Below, piece after piece: positions 41,705 to 50,201 of a stretch of DNA of 63,840 nucleotides. The notes under the pieces were generated by a model. The model had not been told where the DNA came from. It ran no database searches and saw only the letters and a list, made by a program, of their open reading frames with translations. The stretch is taken from contig ONEZ01000021.1 of assembly GCA_900316995.1 (NCBI GenBank), positions 1 to 63,840 on the forward strand, in the 5' to 3' direction. Numbering within the stretch: the first letter of the stretch is position 1; every line of letters starts with the position of its first letter. The DNA is from an uncultured Bacteroidales bacterium. GTDB lineage: Bacteria; Bacteroidota; Bacteroidia; Bacteroidales; Paludibacteraceae. The translations under genes were made by a program, and so were the position numbers.

Positions 41705-42631
41705 TCATGCCGTTTTGCGGGAGTAGATGCGTGCCATGATGCCGCCGCTGATGTTATGCCATACGCTGAAGATAGCACCGGGAATGGCGGCAAGCGGATA
41801 CATGGCAAAGTGAATGGTGGCAAGAGCGGTTGCAAGGCCTGAATTCTGCATGCCCACCTCAATACTTAGCGCAATATACTTAGGGCGGGACAGTCTCACA
41901 AGCCTGCCAATACCATATCCAAGCCCAAGACCACAGAGGTTATGCAGTATGACCACGGCGATGATAAGCGCACCGCCAGTCAATATTTTCTCTGCGTTAT
42001 GCCCTACCACTATGCAAACCACAAATGTAATCATAAGAGTGGAGAAAGCAGGCAGATAATCCTTAACCTTTACAGTGAAAGCAGGCAGAAAGCGCTGGCA
42101 TATAAGACCTGCCAGAATAGGCAGAATCACCACATAAACTATGCTCATAAACATACCCAAAGCATCAACATTAACCATAGTACCAGCCAAAAGATACACA
42201 AGCGCAGGCGTTAAAAGCGGAGCCACAAGTGTAGAGACAGTAGTAATACCCACAGACAGCGCAGTGTCACCCTTAGAGAGATAGGTTATAACATTTGAAG
42301 CAGTGCCTCCAGGGCAGCAGCCAACCAATATTACACCAATGGCAAGCTCAGTAGGCAGAGCAAATATCTTTGTTAGCAGCCATGCAAGAGCAGGCATAAC
42401 TATAAACTGCGCCAGTTCACCCACAATAATATCCTTAGGGCGAGTAAACACCACCTTAAAGTCATTTGATGAAATGGTAAGCCCCATACCAAACATTATT
42501 AGCCCTAAACACGGATTGATAAGGCTTGTGGGTATGGCGTTAAAAGGTGCTGGAAACGCCATAGAAATGATGGCTGCCACTAATACAAATACAGCCACCC
42601 ATCTTGCAATGAAATTACAAACATTCTTCAT
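41705..42631 (-). CDS. Bile acid:sodium symporter family transporter
   Basis: The 308-residue membrane protein has nine to ten transmembrane segments. It carries SLC10/BASS family signatures: GLIMFGMGLTIS (~42-55), GCCPGGTASNVITYLSKGDTALSVGITT (~100-130), and in the C-terminal repeat SIEVGMQNSGLATALATIHF (~265). It imports an organic anion with sodium; bacterial members also move pantoate or other acids. It is preceded by the terminator of wbpB and followed by the HipBST promoter. Confidence 0.9.
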   Translation of the reverse strand: MKNVCNFIARWVAVFVLVAAIISMAFPAPFNAIPTSLINPCLGLIMFGMGLTISSNDFKVVFTRPKDIIVGELAQFIVMPALAWLLTKIFALPTELAIGVILVGCCPGGTASNVITYLSKGDTALSVGITTVSTLVAPLLTPALVYLLAGTMVNVDALGMFMSIVYVVILPILAGLICQRFLPAFTVKVKDYLPAFSTLMITFVVCIVVGHNAEKILTGGALIIAVVILHNLCGLGLGYGIGRLVRLSRPKYIALSIEVGMQNSGLATALATIHFAMYPLAAIPGAIFSVWHNISGGIMARIYSRKTA

Positions 42632-42634
42632 ATA

Positions 42635-42664
42635 AAAAATGGAGGGTGATATTTCTCACCCTCC
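42635..42664 (-). terminator. Rho-independent terminator of the wbpB gene
   Basis: GGAGGGTGA (42641-42649) and TCACCCTCC (42656-42664) form a perfect 9-bp stem with a 6-base loop, followed on the minus strand by ATTTTTTAT. It ends transcription of the polysaccharide gene at 42680 and insulates the symporter. Confidence 0.85.
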
Positions 42665-42679
42665 TTATTAATCAGTTAC

Positions 42680-43690
42680 TTATTTAAAGTTGCGGTCTCG
42701 TTCCTGATAGATTCGCTCTATAATGTCAACCACCTTCATGCCTTCAAGCAGATTGGTAGCTATGGCGCCTTTGGAGTTCAGAGTCTGTATAACATTCTCA
42801 ATCACAAAACCGTGGTTCTGAGCAGCACCCTTGTATGCGCCAAAGTCATTATCATGAGTAGGCTCCTTTAGTTCAGGCATCTCATAGTTCTCCACATGGC
42901 AGTGAACCACAGTATCCATGTATTGGCCAGCCACCTTAACGGTACCCTTTGAACCTATAATTGTAACAGAACTCTCAAGGTTCTTGTCCCACACAGATGT
43001 TGAGTAGTTCAAGCTACCCATGCCACCGTTAATAAAGTCAAAGTTCACGCATCCAGTATCTTCAAACTCAATGAGGTCCCCGTGAGAGAAGTTGGCAAAC
43101 TTGCCACGAATGTTAGTAATATCACCAAAGAGCCAGTAAAGCATATCCACATAGTGGCTGAACTGAGTAAAGAGCGTGCCACCGTCAAGTGCATTGGTTC
43201 CGTGCCAGCTGCCTTTCTGATAGTATTTCCCATCACGGTTCCAGAAAGCGTCAACCTTTACAAAGTATATATCACCAAGTGTCTTGTTCTCAATAAGCTC
43301 CTTAAGCCAAACCATTGGTGGTGAGTAACGATTCTGCATAACACAGAATACAGAGCGTGACATCTCAAGTGACTTGAAAACTATCTTCTCTGCATCTGCC
43401 TTGGTTAGTGCTATTGGTTTCTCAAGCACCACATGTTTGCGTGCTTCAAGCGCCTTGATGGCATACTCTGCATGGTAACCGTTAAGGTTGCAGATATTCA
43501 CTACGTCTATGTCTTCACGTTTAAGAAGCTCATCATAGTTATTATAGTAATCCTCTTTAATTTCTGGGTCTATCTTCTCTTTTGGAAGAACATCACAAAC
43601 GGCTACAAGCTCTGCATTGGGATTACGGCGAATCATCTCCGCATGTCTTTTCCCGATGTGACCAAGTCCTACAACTGCAAATTTTATCAT
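42680..43690 (-). CDS. wbpB: UDP-N-acetylglucosaminuronate 3-dehydrogenase (WbpB/WlbA-like)
   Basis: This 336-residue Gfo/Idh/MocA oxidoreductase has the Rossmann start KFAVVGLGHIGKRHAEM (~2-18), the EKPIAL motif (~95) and the sugar-site H in YHAEYA/SHYVDMLYW. With adjacent WbpD- and WbpE-like genes it would oxidise C3 of UDP-GlcNAcA in synthesis of UDP-2,3-diacetamido-uronic acid. The ATG at 43690 (MIKFAVVG) is the natural start. The open frame extends to 43714, into the wbpD end. Confidence 0.85.
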   Translation of the reverse strand: MIKFAVVGLGHIGKRHAEMIRRNPNAELVAVCDVLPKEKIDPEIKEDYYNNYDELLKREDIDVVNICNLNGYHAEYAIKALEARKHVVLEKPIALTKADAEKIVFKSLEMSRSVFCVMQNRYSPPMVWLKELIENKTLGDIYFVKVDAFWNRDGKYYQKGSWHGTNALDGGTLFTQFSHYVDMLYWLFGDITNIRGKFANFSHGDLIEFEDTGCVNFDFINGGMGSLNYSTSVWDKNLESSVTIIGSKGTVKVAGQYMDTVVHCHVENYEMPELKEPTHDNDFGAYKGAAQNHGFVIENVIQTLNSKGAIATNLLEGMKVVDIIERIYQERDRNFK

Positions 43691-43710
43691 AATTTTCTTT
43701 ATACTAATTG

Positions 43711-44286
43711 TCAACTAACTCTTGTAACGTTCCCATTCTCAAGCTTATAGACTTGTCCTGTGGCGGAGCAAGTGGCAAGGCCGTCTGCGCCAAAGTGAAG
43801 TTTCTGGCCGTTCTCGCTAACCCAGCCAAGCTGACGGGCAGGGTTCCCTACCATAAGCGCAAATGGCTTAACGTCTTTTGTTACTACGGTGCCTGCTCCT
43901 ATAAGAGCATACTCCCCTATTGTGTGGCCGCAAACTATAGTGGCGTTAGCGCCTACGCTGCAGCCTTTCTTTAGCAGGGTTTGCTTGTACTCGTCCTTGC
44001 GGCTTACGTGGCTGCGTGGGTTAATAACGTTAGTGAATACCATAGACGGACCCATGAAAACGTCATCTTCAGCTATTACACCTGTATATACTGATACGTT
44101 GTTCTGAATCTTAACGTTATTGCCAAGGATTACATCGGGCGATATTACCACATTCTGTCCTATGTTGCAGTTCTTTCCCATCTTGCAACCGCTCATTATA
44201 TGGCTGAAGTGCCATATTTTAGTGCCTTCTCCTATGATGCAGCCGTCATCTACGTAAGATGACTCATGCTTGAAATAATTTTCCAT
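43711..44286 (-). CDS. wbpD: UDP-3-amino-uronate N-acetyltransferase (WbpD/WlbB-like)
   Basis: The 191-residue left-handed beta-helix acetyltransferase has repeated hexapeptides ([51 protein letters not shown]) and the family marker [31 protein letters not shown]. It acetylates the 3-amino group made by WbpE. The start was taken at ATG 44286 ([13 protein letters not shown]); upstream codons come from a TAATAATAATTATTATTATT tract. It lies between wbpE and wbpB. Confidence 0.9.
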   Translation of the reverse strand: MENYFKHESSYVDDGCIIGEGTKIWHFSHIMSGCKMGKNCNIGQNVVISPDVILGNNVKIQNNVSVYTGVIAEDDVFMGPSMVFTNVINPRSHVSRKDEYKQTLLKKGCSVGANATIVCGHTIGEYALIGAGTVVTKDVKPFALMVGNPARQLGWVSENGQKLHFGADGLATCSATGQVYKLENGNVTRVS

Positions 44287-44333
44287 AATAATAATTATTA
44301 TTATTGAATGAAAACTCTCAATTATCAATTATT

Positions 44334-44365
44334 CACACTTCGTGTTCATCAACACGTCTCAATTC
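44334..44365. repeat. R5 hairpin unit, copy 1
   Basis: CACACTTCGTGTTCATCAACACGTCTCAATT contains CGTGTT-CATC-AACACG. The reverse orientation of the same unit flanks the FemAB-like gene at 49072-49115 and 50038-50085. It sits between wbpD and wbpE, bordered by R1-like ATTATCAATT/TTCTCAACTC. Confidence 0.7.
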
Positions 44366-44370
44366 TCAAC

Positions 44371-45498
44371 TCATTTCGTAAATTCATTCACCGCCTCTGT
44401 AATGTATTTGAGCTGCTCCTCGTCAAGCTCTGTGTGCATTGGCAGTGAGAGAACGCAGTCCATAAGACGCTCTGCAACAGGGAAATCTCCCTTCTTGTAG
44501 CGTGGGTCTTGGTAGGCTTTTTGCAGGTGCAATGGCACTGGATAATATATCATGGCTGGTATGCCCTTCTCCTTGAGTGCAGCTTGGAGTGCGTTTCTAT
44601 CAACATCCACCAGTTTAAGTGTATATTGGTGGAACACGTGGTTTGTGAACTTCTCACATACTGGTGTAATGATGTGCTTGTTACCGGCAAACGCCTTATT
44701 ATAGTAGTCAGCAGCCTTCTGGCGTGCTGCAATATACTCGTCAAGGTGTGGAAGTTTTGCAAGCAGTACAGCTGCCTGAATGCTATCCAAACGGCTGTTT
44801 ACACCAATAAGATCATGGTGGTAGCGTACAACCATACCGTGGTTTGCAATGGCGCGCATACGAGCTGCAAGTTCGTCATCGTTGGTAAAAATAGCGCCAC
44901 CGTCACCATAGCATCCAAGGTTCTTAGAAGGGAAGAATGATGTACAGCCTATATTGCCTATGCAGCCTGATTTAAGTTTTTTACCATCAGAGAATGTATA
45001 TTCAGCACCTATTGACTGGCAGGCGTCTTCAACTATGTAAAGATTATGCTCCTTGGCAAGTTTAAGCAGCTCCTCCATATTGGCGTTCTGGCCAAAAAGG
45101 TGTACTGGAACTATTGCCTTGGTTTTAGGTGTGATAGCCTTCTTAACTGCATCGATGCTCATATTGAAGGTGTCAAAATCAACATCAACAACTACTGGAG
45201 TGAGTCCAAGCAGTGCAACAACCTCTGCGGTTGCAATAAAGGTGAAAGTTGGTGTAATGACTTCATCGCCAGGTTTAAGGCCCAGACCCATAAGTGCAAT
45301 TTGCAGGGCGTCGGTTCCATTTCCTGTAGGAATTACGTGTTTTACACCAAGATACTTTTCAAGCTCTGCCTGAAACTCCACCACTTTTCCGCCTTTCACA
45401 AACGATGTGGTGTCAATGACCTCCTGAATGCCAGCGTTAACCTCCTCACGGATTTTCTCATACTGGCTTTTAAGGTCAACCATTTGAATTTTTTTCAT
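44371..45498 (-). CDS. wbpE: UDP-3-oxo-uronate aminotransferase (WbpE/WlbC-like)
   Basis: The 375-residue DegT/DnrJ/EryC1 PLP aminotransferase shows FVKGGKVVEFQAELEKYLGVKHVIPTGNGTDALQIAL (~32-68), the VHLFGQNANMEEL region and VEDACQSIGAEY, and the PLP lysine in SFFPSKNLGCYGDGGAIFT (~190). It transfers an amino group to C3 of the WbpB product. WbpE, D and B are adjacent and transcribed together from a promoter at 45583-45590. Confidence 0.9.
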   Translation of the reverse strand: MKKIQMVDLKSQYEKIREEVNAGIQEVIDTTSFVKGGKVVEFQAELEKYLGVKHVIPTGNGTDALQIALMGLGLKPGDEVITPTFTFIATAEVVALLGLTPVVVDVDFDTFNMSIDAVKKAITPKTKAIVPVHLFGQNANMEELLKLAKEHNLYIVEDACQSIGAEYTFSDGKKLKSGCIGNIGCTSFFPSKNLGCYGDGGAIFTNDDELAARMRAIANHGMVVRYHHDLIGVNSRLDSIQAAVLLAKLPHLDEYIAARQKAADYYNKAFAGNKHIITPVCEKFTNHVFHQYTLKLVDVDRNALQAALKEKGIPAMIYYPVPLHLQKAYQDPRYKKGDFPVAERLMDCVLSLPMHTELDEEQLKYITEAVNEFTK

Positions 45499-45513
45499 AA
45501 CTTTTGTTAGTTT

Positions 45514-45546
45514 TTCGCTTCGCAGCCGGCAGAAACCGGCACGGTT
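45514..45546. repeat. R3 hairpin string, degenerate copy
   Basis: On the minus strand this reads GCCGG-TTTCT-GCCGGC, then TGCGAAGCGAAAAA, which matches the middle of R3 copies. It lies in the 5' leader of wbpE. Confidence 0.55.
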
Positions 45547-45582
45547 ACATAATTTTTATGAGTGTTTGATTACAATAATGTG

Positions 45583-45590
45583 CAAATATA
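45583..45590 (-). promoter_or_regulatory. Promoter -7 box of the wbpE-wbpD-wbpB unit
   Basis: TATATTTG on the minus strand, with a leader of about 80 bases that holds an R3 hairpin. R1 heptamers replace the region where a -33 element would be. Confidence 0.5.
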
Positions 45591-45627
45591 GTTGAAAATT
45601 GAAAATTGAAAGTTGAAAATTGAAAAA
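45591..45627. repeat. R1 heptamer repeat run
   Basis: About five units of TTGAAAA/TTGAAAG (GTTGAAAATTGAAAATTGAAAGTTGAAAA...) lie directly upstream of the wbpE -7 box and just after the stop of the Wzi-like gene. Confidence 0.8.
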
Positions 45628-45641
45628 ATTTATCAACACTA

Positions 45642-47444
45642 CTAGAAGCCAATTGAGAAGCCAACCATAAGAGAAATATTGCTGCCCTTGTAGAAATCAG
45701 GGGTATATTTGTTAAGGTAGCCGGTGGCGTCCATACGGTTCTCTCCCTCTATGGCGGCCGATGTTGGGTTATGCCCACGGGCGTAGTTCCAATCTACATT
45801 AAGCATTGCGTATGCGTTTGGCCAAACCTCATAGAGAGCCTTGAAAGATACAATGTCATTCTCCCAAACAATATCCTTCAGCACAGGCTGGCTTATAATC
45901 TGGCTGATATTGCGGCGCTCATAATTATAGTCATTTCCCTTCTGATCTTTTGTGTATGACAGATTCAGATTAAGGGAGCGTATAGGTTTATAGTTTATAA
46001 AGGCGTAGAACTGCTGAGAATTATCGCCCAAATAGTGGCCCAAATTATAGCTGTTGCTCGCCCAAGTCAGGCTCTGTATTGAGTGCTTGTAGCATATAAT
46101 GTTAGAACGGGTGTATTCAAAGCCCACCTGCACATTCTTGAGCGGCCAGTTGCTAACAGTGGCACCTAACTTAAATGACACTGGATTTTGCTGTGGATTG
46201 TCCTTCCTCCATCGGCTGATGCTAAACTCGTCTATGAACACAGAACCGTATATATGTGTGTGCGGAATATTTCGTGTGCTAATGTTGAAGAACACCTGTG
46301 AGTTCTGATTCTCTACGCCAGAGCCGCCAGCCGCCTTGGTCATAAGGTGGTCAAGTGACTTAAAGAATGCAAAAGGAATCAGGAATATTGGCTGGAAATC
46401 TCCAGAATATATTATTGAGTTACCAAACGCTATGTACAGACCCTTAACAGGCTTAAAAGTGAACATATTGGCTGCTATGTACTTGTTCATAGGCCTGTAG
46501 TGCTTTTTGCCACCCTCAGCATTGTAGTACTCCTCATAGTACCAGCGTGTGCTGTCTATAACATTGCTAATTAAAAAACCGTGTATATAGTTGAACTCAA
46601 ACCACTTGCATGGCGTTAGGTTAAGCGTTATCATCGGGAATGACGGCGCACGGCTTGATATAATGTTACTACAGTTATAGGTGTCGCCCCAGCTGATGTT
46701 ATCCTTCATAAAACCTATGCTGCCGAACCAGGCGTAAGCTCTTATACCGCCCCTAACATCGCTGTAGTCACCACCGTAATTAGCCTCCTTATAGGCACAG
46801 CCAGGCAGATTGTAAAGATAGTCAGGCTGTGACATCTTGGCGGCATGAATGCGTTTATACACATCAGTGTATATCTTCTTATTCAAAAAGTTGCCGTTAA
46901 AAGAGTTGTCCCTTATACTACCCCATATAGAAATATGGCTAATGATATCCATCTGTAGGTCAACGCCATACCAGCGTTTCATTATAAGACCGTTACTGTT
47001 ATAGTAGAGATCCATGCCTATTATGGGGCGAATCTGGGCCTTGAACTTTCTGTTGTTATAAAGAAACTGCGGCTGCAGCAGAGAGAGGTCAAATGTCTTT
47101 TTGTTAGTCCAGTGGACGTAAGCCTTAGGCATAGTGTCAAGTTCATTTGCAAACTCACTGATAAAGAAGTTCAAATCCTTTTTCTGACGCTTGAAAAGCA
47201 GGGAGTCTTTTTGCATTGCCTGCTTTAGCGCCGATGCTATGGTGTTGCGGTTATACGGCTTTATCGCTGAGTTTATATCTACTATGCCATCCATTGCCAG
47301 CTCATCCACAAAATCATATATGCGAGTGTAGGACACATGCTCCGGGATACTCTGAGCGTTAACATTAGTCAATGTAAATATGAAAATGGATAATATAATT
47401 GACAGTTGACAGTTGACAGTTGACAGTTGATATTTAATTCTCAT
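45642..47444 (-). CDS. Wzi-like capsule assembly outer membrane barrel
   Basis: The 600-residue protein is an outer-membrane beta-barrel of the capsule-assembly Wzi family: short N-terminal helical part (YTRIYDFVDELAMDGIVDI, ~35-60), long barrel with motifs WGDTYNCSNIISSRAPSFP and GLYIAFGNSIIYSGDFQP, and the C-terminal SLMVGFSIGF. It probably anchors or exports surface polysaccharide. The signal peptide is unusual: it begins MRIKYQLSTVNCQLS, encoded by four GACAGTT heptamers (R1), before the hydrophobic IILSIFIFTLTNVNAQ. No other ATG is available. Confidence 0.8.
   Translation of the reverse strand: MRIKYQLSTVNCQLSIILSIFIFTLTNVNAQSIPEHVSYTRIYDFVDELAMDGIVDINSAIKPYNRNTIASALKQAMQKDSLLFKRQKKDLNFFISEFANELDTMPKAYVHWTNKKTFDLSLLQPQFLYNNRKFKAQIRPIIGMDLYYNSNGLIMKRWYGVDLQMDIISHISIWGSIRDNSFNGNFLNKKIYTDVYKRIHAAKMSQPDYLYNLPGCAYKEANYGGDYSDVRGGIRAYAWFGSIGFMKDNISWGDTYNCSNIISSRAPSFPMITLNLTPCKWFEFNYIHGFLISNVIDSTRWYYEEYYNAEGGKKHYRPMNKYIAANMFTFKPVKGLYIAFGNSIIYSGDFQPIFLIPFAFFKSLDHLMTKAAGGSGVENQNSQVFFNISTRNIPHTHIYGSVFIDEFSISRWRKDNPQQNPVSFKLGATVSNWPLKNVQVGFEYTRSNIICYKHSIQSLTWASNSYNLGHYLGDNSQQFYAFINYKPIRSLNLNLSYTKDQKGNDYNYERRNISQIISQPVLKDIVWENDIVSFKALYEVWPNAYAMLNVDWNYARGHNPTSAAIEGENRMDATGYLNKYTPDFYKGSNISLMVGFSIGF
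47401..47428. repeat. R1 heptamers inside a signal-peptide coding sequence
   Basis: Four perfect GACAGTT units lie within the first 15 codons of the Wzi-like gene (minus strand, encoding QLSTVNCQLS). This is the same heptamer type as at 3850-3922. Confidence 0.85.
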
Positions 47445-47460
47445 ACAATTATATATTTTA

Positions 47461-47498
47461 AACTCCTTAACTCCTAAGCTCCTAAACTCCTAAACTTT
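47461..47498. repeat. Octamer tandem run
   Basis: The gap between the sugar transferase and the Wzi-like gene contains units of AACTCCTA (AACTCCTT, AACTCCTA, AGCTCCTA, AACTCCTA). Like R1 it is a simple tandem run, with period 8. Confidence 0.8.
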
Positions 47499-47501
47499 AA
47501 A

Positions 47502-49022
47502 TCATTTTGATCTTTTCCGTCTGAAAATAATGTTAAATAATATCATCCAAAAATACTTGAAGTCAGTTATAAACACTCCGTTCTTTTCACAAGCTTTCAA
47601 ATATTTCATCTCCGATGCCTGAATCTCATCAAGGGTTTTAGGCATATCAGCGTAGAAAGGAGGCATGAGGCCTGGTTTGAATTTTATTCTCAACTCCTGT
47701 AACTCAATGCAGTACAGGTTGAAATACTGGTTGCTGAGCGGGCGAACACCCACAAGCTTCATATCACCCTTGAACCAGTTAATAAGCATTGGAAGCTCAT
47801 CAAGCCAGCATCTTCTGGCAAATTTACCAAGTGTGCTAACCCTAATATCATGGTTAAACTTGCCACCCTCCTGCACTCCGCAGGTATCATAAATATACTG
47901 CTGTAAAAATTCAGAGTATGGATACATGGTGCGCAGTTTGTAGAACTTGAACACACGGCCGTTCTTGCCCACACGATTCAGGGCTATCAGCGGACCGTAG
48001 CGGCGCTTCTTATACATAGGCGGCTCCTGCTTACGGCGTGCTACAAAATAGGTGTAATGCTCTATCTTTTTCTCTGCAACTATCTCAAAACCACAATAAT
48101 ACAAACGCCCGAACACTTCAGTCTTAGAGAGCACGCGGCGTTTGCCGTTTGTTATATCATAGTAGAGGCGCTTTGTGAGGAACAATTTTGGTATGACACG
48201 CTTTAAAATGTAGTAGAACGTGTAAATTATCCAATTTATACCCCATGGGTACTTTGACAGTATTTGGTGTTTCTTTACACTCTTATCCTTAAACACACCC
48301 ACAATGAGACCGTTGTCTGGAAGTTTCTCATTTATGGTGGAGAACATACGGTTAATGCCTCTTATATTGTTCAGACTTCGTATGTTGACTATTGTGTCAA
48401 ACTTGTATGGTGTAATCTGCTCAAAATTAAACAGCTCTGTGGTGGCAAAAATATTAGTGTTAGAGCTGTGAATGTCTATCTGCCCGTCGAGCCATTCAAA
48501 AGCCTTCTCGCCCATCCATGCCAGCATGGCTTTTTTGCGTGACTCATACCCCTCATCTGTTATCCTCGATGCCGGCTTAATCACGCTCTTGGGCATACGC
48601 TTCTTTACAGGCTTGACATTCATCTCCGGATCAGAAGCGTAACGCAGTGCAAAATAGATTGATTGTATTATTGCCAAGAAAAGGAAAACGGTGACAGCAA
48701 TGGCTACAATAAGCAGTATTGAGTAGTTTGGGAAGTGACGGTACATTATGAAAGCACCAATTGCGAGTGTAATAAGCGTTGTGTTGAACGCCACACCCAT
48801 AGCCTTGCCGTAGCTTTGGTCTTTTAGTCGTCTCTTGTATCTACCATGCAACATTGCCACAATAATCCAGGCAATGGAGTATGGCAAATATATGTAGCTG
48901 TATTTTGTAAAAGGATCTACAGCATTCAGTGGCGTTATCCAAACCACAAGAAAGAATGACACTGATAGTGCCACCACGTCAAATAGTAGTTGACGAAATT
49001 CAAATGTGATTTTCTTTGCCAT
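47502..49022 (-). CDS. Membrane sugar transferase initiating or extending polysaccharide synthesis
   Basis: The 506-residue protein has four N-terminal membrane segments (~12-30, 42-60, 72-92, 100-125), then a variable middle domain with a methyltransferase-like NIRSLNNIRGINR stretch. A C-terminal bacterial sugar transferase domain follows (~340-500: VFKFYKLRTMYPYSE, RRCWLDELPMLINWFKGDMKLVGVRPLS). This domain transfers a sugar phosphate to undecaprenyl phosphate. Unlike WcaJ, the membrane helix usually preceding the catalytic domain is not obvious. The 49046-49053 -7 box drives it. Confidence 0.85.
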   Translation of the reverse strand: MAKKITFEFRQLLFDVVALSVSFFLVVWITPLNAVDPFTKYSYIYLPYSIAWIIVAMLHGRYKRRLKDQSYGKAMGVAFNTTLITLAIGAFIMYRHFPNYSILLIVAIAVTVFLFLAIIQSIYFALRYASDPEMNVKPVKKRMPKSVIKPASRITDEGYESRKKAMLAWMGEKAFEWLDGQIDIHSSNTNIFATTELFNFEQITPYKFDTIVNIRSLNNIRGINRMFSTINEKLPDNGLIVGVFKDKSVKKHQILSKYPWGINWIIYTFYYILKRVIPKLFLTKRLYYDITNGKRRVLSKTEVFGRLYYCGFEIVAEKKIEHYTYFVARRKQEPPMYKKRRYGPLIALNRVGKNGRVFKFYKLRTMYPYSEFLQQYIYDTCGVQEGGKFNHDIRVSTLGKFARRCWLDELPMLINWFKGDMKLVGVRPLSNQYFNLYCIELQELRIKFKPGLMPPFYADMPKTLDEIQASEMKYLKACEKNGVFITDFKYFWMILFNIIFRRKRSK

Positions 49023-49045
49023 AGTACTTTTCTTAGTTCAAGCTG

Positions 49046-49053
49046 CAAAGATA
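49046..49053 (-). promoter_or_regulatory. Promoter -7 box of the sugar transferase gene
   Basis: TATCTTTG on the minus strand, giving a leader of about 19 bases to ATG 49022. Confidence 0.6.
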
Positions 49054-49071
49054 GTTATTTTAATTGAAAAT

Positions 49072-49115
49072 TGAGACGTGTTGATGAACACGAAGTGTGA
49101 ATAATTGAAAGTTGA
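49072..49115. repeat. R5 hairpin unit, copy 2
   Basis: GAGACGTGTTGATGAACACGAAG (hairpin CGTGTT-GATG-AACACG) followed by TGTGAATAATTGAAAG. It borders the 3' end of the FemAB-like gene. A second direct copy borders the 5' end. Confidence 0.75.
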
Positions 49116-49119
49116 CGAG

Positions 49120-50031
49120 TTAATGAAGAAAATGAATAGATTTAATGCTGAAATATAACTTTCCTATTGAATATAGGTATGTGTTATTGATATGGAGATA
49201 ACGGCCGTGCTCCACCAGTTCTCCGCCAAAACGGAGTTTGAAGTCTCTTACGCCGTATGGTACGCCTGGTGTGCCTGCCCCCATTGTGTCAAATGTGGTT
49301 TGGGTTGAGCGTATTGCTCTAATGATTGTTTCCCAATAGAGAATTACAGAAGGGCTTTCTGCCGGATACTGAGCATCGAGGCCACAGGCATAGTAGTCAT
49401 AAACTGTTTCATGGTCAGAGACTTGAAGCATGCCGCCTATAACCCGGTCATTCTTAAAAGCAAGCAGGTATCTTCCATACCCCGATGCAAATATTTTCTC
49501 AAAAAACTCCCACTGGAACAGGGGTTTGCGAACCTTGGTCTTGTAGTGGTTGCATAGTAGCGTGTAGAAGGCACTCACTTCATCCAAGCTCCTGGCGTAG
49601 CGTACTTCCACTCCGCTTTCTACAGCTCGCTTAATCTGACGGCGACGGTTGGCGTCCATTCTGCTTAAACAGTCGGCTATGCTGTCACACGCTATCTTTA
49701 CGTTCAAATGTGGCTGGTATTCAAAACCACAGCGTTCAAATATATGCCTGTATGCTGAGTAATCCTGCTCACAACGTATCTCTGTGTAGATTGCATCCTT
49801 GGTAACTTTCCTTAACTTGCCTAAAAGTTCTTCCACCTCATCTTCTGTAGCGTTCTCCCCTATCACCGGCCCGCCTAATATGACTGCTCTACGTGAGAAC
49901 CAACCTTTCAGCCTGCCCTTTTCACGTTGCACATAACCCATTACATGCGTGTTGGGCGTGGCCACGTAAAAGGTCTTCACGCAGTTCAGGCTGCTGAAGA
50001 ACGTTAGGGCCGTGTTGGACTGAAAAAACAT
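49120..50031 (-). CDS. FemAB/GNAT-type acyltransferase-like protein
   Basis: The 303-residue protein fits the Bacteroidetes FemAB-like/GNAT group seen in polysaccharide loci. It has an N-terminal half with RAVILGGPVIGENATEDEVEELL (~48-75), MDANRRRQIKRAVESGVEV (~140), and a GNAT-like core (GRYLLAFKNDRVIGGMLQV, ~190-210), with the family tail TMGAGTPGVPYGVRDFKLRFGGE. It probably attaches an amino acid or acyl group to a sugar or lipid carrier. Substrate is unknown. Two R5 direct repeats flank it and it is transcribed with the polysaccharide genes. Confidence 0.75.
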   Translation of the reverse strand: MFFQSNTALTFFSSLNCVKTFYVATPNTHVMGYVQREKGRLKGWFSRRAVILGGPVIGENATEDEVEELLGKLRKVTKDAIYTEIRCEQDYSAYRHIFERCGFEYQPHLNVKIACDSIADCLSRMDANRRRQIKRAVESGVEVRYARSLDEVSAFYTLLCNHYKTKVRKPLFQWEFFEKIFASGYGRYLLAFKNDRVIGGMLQVSDHETVYDYYACGLDAQYPAESPSVILYWETIIRAIRSTQTTFDTMGAGTPGVPYGVRDFKLRFGGELVEHGRYLHINNTYLYSIGKLYFSIKSIHFLH

Positions 50032-50037
50032 GATTAA

Positions 50038-50085
50038 TTGAGAATTGAGACGTGTTGATGAACGTTAGTGAATAATTGAGGGTTA
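50038..50085. repeat. R5 hairpin unit, copy 3
   Basis: GAATTGAGACGTGTTGATGAACG, then TTAGTGAATAATTGAGGG. Same orientation as copy 2, immediately upstream of the FemAB-like gene. Confidence 0.7.
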
Positions 50086-50106
50086 AAAGTTTATATAAAC
50101 GATTAC

Positions 50107-50169
50107 GGAGCGTAGCGACAAGCAGGCTTCTGCCTGCCGTGCGGAGCACGAAAAGGCATCGAAGATGCC
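50107..50169. repeat. R3 hairpin string, copy 2
   Basis: GGAGCGTAGCGACAAG, then stems GCAGGC-TTCT-GCCTGC, CGTGC-GGA-GCACG, AAAA and GGCATC-GAA-GATGCC. Compared with 56898-56958, every stem changed on both arms while staying complementary. It is in the gap between the porin and FemAB-like genes. Confidence 0.8.
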
Positions 50170-50201
50170 AAAAACAAGGAAAATGTTTCAGTATTCATGG
50201 T

